From Spirochaetaceae bacterium (lineage in GTDB: Bacteria; Spirochaetota; Spirochaetia; DSM-2461), in contig QKAI01000476.1 of assembly GCA_003246505.1 (NCBI GenBank), positions 1 through 10,285 of the forward strand: a stretch of DNA of 10,285 bases. Reading direction: 5' to 3'. The notes under the pieces were generated by a model. The model saw only the letters and a program-made list of their open reading frames with translations. It did not search any database and was not told the origin of the DNA. This document shows, piece after piece, positions 6,441 through 10,285 of the stretch (the first letter of the stretch is position 1; each line of letters starts with the position of its first letter). Both the position numbers and the translations under genes were made by a program.

Positions 6441-8969
6441 GTGCATATAGTCAAGAGAGATGGGGCGTCACAGCCCTATGACAATCGGAAAATAAGGGGG
6501 GCCATGGAAAAGGCCTTCCACAGCGTCGGGGAGGTTCCGGAACAGGATGTTCTGAACGGCCTTACCGGGGCAATAGAGGGAATCATAACGGAACTGAACC
6601 GGGAAGAGGGGCCCGTCACGGTGGAACGGATACAGGACCTGGTGGAGAAGACCCTCATGGAAAGGGATTTCTTCGCCGCCGCCAAGAGCTACATCCTCTA
6701 CCGGGACCGCCACGGCCGCCGCAGGGCGGACCGGCTCTCCCTGCTCTCCCTGGTTCCGGGAGCCGCCGACGGGGACGACCTGTCCCTTTTGCTCCACGGC
6801 ATACAGGAGACCTACGTCGACGGTGTCTACGATCTCTCCCTGCTACTGCATAAGTTCACCGCCTTCCGCAAGGAGGAGATGGCCCGGAGCGAAGCCCTCT
6901 CCCTCCTGGTCAAGGCGGCCCTGGAACTGACCGTCCAGGACGCCCCGGACTGGGAGTTCATCGCCTCCCGCCTGGAATATTACCGGTTCAGCGAGAATCT
7001 GCGCCGGGAACTGAAGGGACGGAGGATTCACTCCTTTTACGAAAAGATGCGGTGGATGATAGGGGAGGGGCTCTACGGCTCCTACATGGGGGAGCATTAC
7101 GGCCGGGAGGATGTGGACTACTTCGAATCCCGTCTGGAGGAGGAACGGAACAATCTCCTGACCTACAGCGCCCTGGACCTGCTTCTCAAGCGCTATGTGA
7201 TCCATGACCGGTCGAACCGGCCGGTGGAAACGCCCCAGGAGCTCTTCATGGGAATCGCCATGCATCTGTGCATGGGGGAGAAGAGCGACCGCAGGGAGTG
7301 GGTGGTCAAAACCTACGACATCGTCAGCCGCCTGCAGGTCACCATGGCCACGCCCACCCTTTCAAACGCCCGGAAGCCCTTCCATCAGCTCTCCTCCTGC
7401 TTTATCGATACGGTGCCCGACTCCCTGGACGGCATCTACCGGAGCATCTCAAGCTTCGCCCAGGTCTCTAAATACGGGGGCGGCATGGGGCTCTACTTCG
7501 GCAAGGTGCGCGCCGTAGGCTCCCCCATCCGGGGCTTCAAGGGGGCCGCCGGCGGGGTCATCCGCTGGATCAAGCTGGCCAACGACACGGCGGTGGCCGT
7601 GGATCAGCTGGGAGTGCGTCAGGGGGCGGTGGCGGTCTACCTGGACATCTGGCACAAGGACATACCCGAGTTTCTGCAGCTGAAGACGAACAACGGGGAC
7701 GACCGGATGAAGGCCCACGACGTGTTTCCCGCCCTGTGCGTGCCGGACTACTTCTGGGAGAAGGTCCGGGGGGATCTGAACGGGGAGTGGCACCTCATGT
7801 GCCCCCACGAGGTCAAATCGGTCAAGGGCTACTCCCTGGAGGACTCCTGGGGGGAGGAGTGGACCGAAAAATACAAGGCCTGCCTGGAGGACGACCGGAT
7901 TGAGAAGCGGATGATCCCCCTTAAGGATCTGGTGCGTATGATCATAAAATCGGCCGTGGAAACGGGGACCCCCTTCATCTTCAACCGGGACACGGTGAAC
8001 CGGATGAATCCCAACAGCCACGAGGGCATGGTCTACTGCTCCAACCTCTGCACCGAGATCGCCCAGAACATGAGCCCCTCCCGCCTGGTCAGCCGGCAGG
8101 AGGAGGGGGACGTGGTGGTGGAGCGCACCGAGCCGGGGGACTTCGTGGTCTGCAACCTGGCCTCCCTGGTGCTGGGCAACATCGACTTGGAGAAGAAGGG
8201 GGAGCTGGAGGAGATCACCGCCGTGGCCGTGAGGGCCCTGGACAACGTGATCGACCTGAATTTCTACCCCGTGCCCTACGCCCGGATCACCAACAGGACC
8301 TACAGGCCCATCGGCCTGGGGATCAGCGGCTACCACCACGGCCTGGCCAGGGCGGGCCTCACCTGGGAGAGCGAATCCCATCTGGCCTGGGCGGACGAGC
8401 TTTTCGGCCGGATCAGTTACGCCGCGGTCGAAGCCAGCTCCCTCCTGGCGGAGGAGAAGGGCTCCTACGGCCTCTTCCCCGGTTCGGACTGGGAGACGGG
8501 GGCCTTCTTCGAGAAGAGGGAGTACCGGGGCGAGGCCTGGGACCGGCTCCGCTCTGACGTGGCCCGCCGGGGCATGCGGAACGGTTATCTTCTGGCCGTG
8601 GCCCCCACCAGCTCCACCTCCATCGTGGCGGGCACCACCGCGGGCATCGATCCGGTGATGAGCAAGTTCTTCCTGGAGGAAAAAAAGGGTCTCACCGTGC
8701 CCCGGGTGGCCCCGGACCTGGGCCCGGCCACTTTCTGGCTCTATAAAAACGCCCACCACATCGACCAGTCCTGGTCCGTGAAGGCGGCGGGCGTCCGGCA
8801 GAGGCATATCGATCAGGCCCAGTCCCTGAATCTGTACATCACCACCGACTTCAGCCTGCGCCAGGTCCTTGATCTCTATATCAAGGCCTGGGAGGAGGGG
8901 GTCAAGACGGTCTACTACATCCGCTCCCAGTCCCTGGAGGTGGAGGAGTGCACCAGCTGTTCCGCCTAA
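6441..8969 (+). CDS. nrdA: Class Ia ribonucleoside-diphosphate reductase, large (alpha) subunit
   Basis: Catalytic subunit that reduces ribonucleoside diphosphates to deoxyribonucleotides with the NrdB radical subunit. The chosen GTG at 6441 has AAGGGG (6427-6432) 8 nt upstream and begins directly with the ATP-cone motif (HIVKRDG). The frame reaches back to a TTG at 6390, but that extension would run through the NrdR box and adds unrelated residues. The product is 842 residues. The ATP-cone (about 1-90) is the allosteric on/off site for ATP/dATP. Active-site residues match the E. coli enzyme: C320 in LSSCF and C571 in VVCNL form the redox pair, SNLCTE supplies N535, radical C537 and E539, and PTSSTS lies near 722-727. 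Y825/Y826 in VYY carry the radical path. C837 and C840 in the C-terminal CTSC pass electrons from thioredoxin or glutaredoxin. It is longer than E. coli NrdA (about 760) without an obvious intein or foreign insert. nrdB follows after 19 bp. Confidence 0.96.
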   Translation: MHIVKRDGASQPYDNRKIRGAMEKAFHSVGEVPEQDVLNGLTGAIEGIITELNREEGPVTVERIQDLVEKTLMERDFFAAAKSYILYRDRHGRRRADRLSLLSLVPGAADGDDLSLLLHGIQETYVDGVYDLSLLLHKFTAFRKEEMARSEALSLLVKAALELTVQDAPDWEFIASRLEYYRFSENLRRELKGRRIHSFYEKMRWMIGEGLYGSYMGEHYGREDVDYFESRLEEERNNLLTYSALDLLLKRYVIHDRSNRPVETPQELFMGIAMHLCMGEKSDRREWVVKTYDIVSRLQVTMATPTLSNARKPFHQLSSCFIDTVPDSLDGIYRSISSFAQVSKYGGGMGLYFGKVRAVGSPIRGFKGAAGGVIRWIKLANDTAVAVDQLGVRQGAVAVYLDIWHKDIPEFLQLKTNNGDDRMKAHDVFPALCVPDYFWEKVRGDLNGEWHLMCPHEVKSVKGYSLEDSWGEEWTEKYKACLEDDRIEKRMIPLKDLVRMIIKSAVETGTPFIFNRDTVNRMNPNSHEGMVYCSNLCTEIAQNMSPSRLVSRQEEGDVVVERTEPGDFVVCNLASLVLGNIDLEKKGELEEITAVAVRALDNVIDLNFYPVPYARITNRTYRPIGLGISGYHHGLARAGLTWESESHLAWADELFGRISYAAVEASSLLAEEKGSYGLFPGSDWETGAFFEKREYRGEAWDRLRSDVARRGMRNGYLLAVAPTSSTSIVAGTTAGIDPVMSKFFLEEKKGLTVPRVAPDLGPATFWLYKNAHHIDQSWSVKAAGVRQRHIDQAQSLNLYITTDFSLRQVLDLYIKAWEEGVKTVYYIRSQSLEVEECTSCSA

Positions 8970-8988
8970 GGAAGAAGGAGAGATAATC

Positions 8989-10035
8989 ATGAGCGAGAAA
9001 CTGGAAAGACGCCCCCTGTTCAACGAGAAGGGCGATTCGGATGTCCTGAAGAGACGGATGATCGGGGGGAACACCACCAACCTGAACGACTTCAACAACC
9101 TCAAGTACGGCTGGACCTCCGAATGGTACCGGCACAGCATGAACAATTTCTGGATCCCCGAGGAGATCAACCTGCAGAACGACGTGAAGGAGTACCGGGA
9201 GCTGAGCCCGGACGAGCGGACCGCCTACGACAAGATCCTCTCCTTCCTGGTCTTCCTGGACAGCATCCAGACGGCCAACCTGCCCTCCCTGGGGGAGTTC
9301 ATCACCGCCAACGAGGTAAACCTCTGCCTGACCATCCACGCCTTCCAGGAGGCGGTCCACTCCCAGAGCTACAGCTACATGCTGGACACAATCTGCTCCC
9401 CGGAGGAGAGGAACGCCATCCTCTACCAGTGGCGGGACGACGAACACCTGCTGGCCCGGAACAAGTACATCGGGGACCAGTACAACCGCTTCCAGCGGGA
9501 TCCCAGCCCGGAGAACCTGGTGCGCGCCGCCGTGGCCAACTACGTGCTGGAGGGGGTGTACTTCTATTCCGGGTTCATGTTCTTCTACAACCTGGGGCGC
9601 AACGGCAAGATGAGCGGCTCCGTGCAGGAGATACGCTATATCAACCGGGACGAGAACACCCACCTGCTCCTCTTCCGGTCCATCATAAAGGAGCTGCAGA
9701 AGGAGAGGCCCGAACTCTTCACCGAGGAGCTGAACGGGGAGTACCGGGAGATGATACGGGAAGGGGTTGAGCAGGAGATCGCCTGGGGCTCCTACGTCAT
9801 AGGCGACCGGATACCGGGCCTGACCGAGGGGATGATCCGCTCCTACATCCGCTATCTGGGGAATCTGCGCTGCACCGGCCTGGGCTTCAAGCCCCTCTAC
9901 GAGGGGGAGACCAGGGAGCCCGAGTCCATGAAATGGATCAGCCAGTACAGCAACGCCAATATGATCAAGACGGACTTCTTCGAAGCCAAGCCCACGGCCT
10001 ACTCCAAGTCCACCGCCTTCGTGGACGATCTTTAG
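8989..10035 (+). CDS. nrdB: Class Ia ribonucleoside-diphosphate reductase, small (beta) subunit
   Basis: Ferritin-like di-iron protein of 348 residues that holds the stable tyrosyl radical and passes it to NrdA. All metal ligands are seen: D91, E121 and H124 (QEAVH), E188 (VLEG), E222 and H225 (DENTH). The radical tyrosine is kept as Y128, four residues after H124, which places it with classic Tyr-radical enzymes rather than the Phe-bearing class Ic type. W55 in FWIPEE fits the conserved radical-transfer tryptophan. Y338 in the C-terminal tail may be the interface tyrosine, and the end (AFVDDL) resembles the tail that docks on NrdA. ATG at 8989 has AAGGAG (8975-8980) 8 nt upstream; the frame continues further 5' only inside nrdA in another frame. 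It is the second gene of the operon and presumably shares the NrdR-controlled promoter. Its stop overlaps that of the opposing hydrolase gene. Confidence 0.97.
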   Translation: MSEKLERRPLFNEKGDSDVLKRRMIGGNTTNLNDFNNLKYGWTSEWYRHSMNNFWIPEEINLQNDVKEYRELSPDERTAYDKILSFLVFLDSIQTANLPSLGEFITANEVNLCLTIHAFQEAVHSQSYSYMLDTICSPEERNAILYQWRDDEHLLARNKYIGDQYNRFQRDPSPENLVRAAVANYVLEGVYFYSGFMFFYNLGRNGKMSGSVQEIRYINRDENTHLLLFRSIIKELQKERPELFTEELNGEYREMIREGVEQEIAWGSYVIGDRIPGLTEGMIRSYIRYLGNLRCTGLGFKPLYEGETREPESMKWISQYSNANMIKTDFFEAKPTAYSKSTAFVDDL

Positions 10036-10285
10036 GGATTGTCCTCCCCTTCCAGCCACGCTACGGCGCAGTCCGCCACGTAATCCTTCTCATTCCCCGT
10101 TATGAGGACGTGGTGGCTGTCCTTAAGGAGGATCGTTCTGGCGGGGCAGTCCGCAGGGAGGCCCTTCCTGATGACCCTATCCGCTTCGGGGGGGACCGTC
10201 TCGTCCGCTTCGGATACCATGATCAGGAGGGGTGCCTCTACCCGGGATAATTCCTTCTGGGCGATCTTCTGCACCCGGCGCAGCT
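10032..10285 (-). CDS. Alpha/beta-hydrolase, carboxylesterase-like, C-terminal part
   Basis: Only the last 83 or so codons are inside the window; the gene enters from the right edge, and the frame is open there (LRRVQKIAQKEL precedes the first conserved strand). A hydrophobic strand (APLLIMVSEAD) ends in the acidic member of a hydrolase triad, Asp in SEADETVP. The segment KDSHHVLITG supplies the catalytic His (the second His of the pair by family alignment). The spacing and the tail (NEKDYV followed by AVAWLEGE) resemble the ends of Est30-type carboxylesterases and monoacylglycerol lipases. The nucleophile Ser and oxyanion residues lie outside the window, so substrate and activity cannot be judged. 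The gene converges on nrdB and shares TTAG with its stop codon. Confidence 0.72.
   Translation of the reverse strand, partial: LRRVQKIAQKELSRVEAPLLIMVSEADETVPPEADRVIRKGLPADCPARTILLKDSHHVLITGNEKDYVADCAVAWLEGEDNP

Noticed and set aside
8869..8988. Longer N-terminus for nrdB, starting inside nrdA
   Set aside because: The added residues are an out-of-frame reading of nrdA (Arg/Ser/Pro rich). ATG at 8989 has AAGGAG at ideal spacing.
7449..9170. Long open frame on the minus strand opposite nrdA and the start of nrdB
   Set aside because: It has low-complexity composition rich in Gly, Val, Pro and His, as expected from the complement of GC-rich codons. It runs across a gene boundary and shows no recognisable motif, while nrdA on the plus strand is certain.
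8902..10059. Long open frame on the minus strand opposite nrdB
   Set aside because: Same shadow composition (Val, Gly, Leu, Pro rich). It covers nrdB, which has all ligand residues in place.

Overview
This is a 10.3 kb window of GC-rich bacterial chromosome carrying five complete or near-complete genes plus the tail of a sixth. It contains no mobile elements, RNA genes or CRISPR array. The organism is probably a free-living, Gram-negative-type bacterium: there are two membrane-anchored c-di-GMP enzymes with periplasmic Cache sensors, a class Ia ribonucleotide reductase with an NrdR site, and strong use of GGG/CCC codons. A spirochaete is my best guess, but this is a weak inference from the general look of the proteins and no gene here settles it.

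Left part (1-5305): two c-di-GMP genes point at each other and their ends lie 9 bp apart. The plus-strand gene is cut at its 5' end by the window. It encodes a tandem-Cache, HAMP, PAS, PAS, GGDEF, EAL protein in which both catalytic domains look intact and the GGDEF inhibitory site is kept. The minus-strand gene encodes a dCache, degenerate GGDEF, EAL protein with a complete EAL active site, so it is probably a phosphodiesterase only. The pair therefore combines a likely bifunctional enzyme with a likely degrading one, each with its own extracytoplasmic sensor.

Middle (5306-6440): a 141-bp divergent intergenic region separates the minus-strand phosphodiesterase gene from a plus-strand gene for a compact metalloenzyme of the alkaline phosphatase/phosphoglycerate mutase superfamily. 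The region holds a 17-bp near-perfect palindrome, an A/T tract placed like an UP element, and two -10 elements very close to their start codons. The plus-strand gene appears leaderless, and the minus-strand gene would have only a few bases of leader.

Right part (6344-10285): an nrdA-nrdB operon for class Ia ribonucleotide reductase follows. A strong NrdR-box match overlaps the likely -10 just upstream. nrdA most likely starts at a GTG with a good ribosome binding site, giving 842 residues, and nrdB follows after 19 bp with its own ribosome binding site. nrdB converges on the 3' end of an alpha/beta-hydrolase (carboxylesterase-like) gene that runs off the window, and the two stop codons overlap.

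I see no clear new multi-gene system. The points most worth checking are the palindrome between the divergent genes, the leaderless starts, the NrdR-controlled promoter, the unassigned metalloenzyme, and the altered ligand motif in the second c-di-GMP protein.
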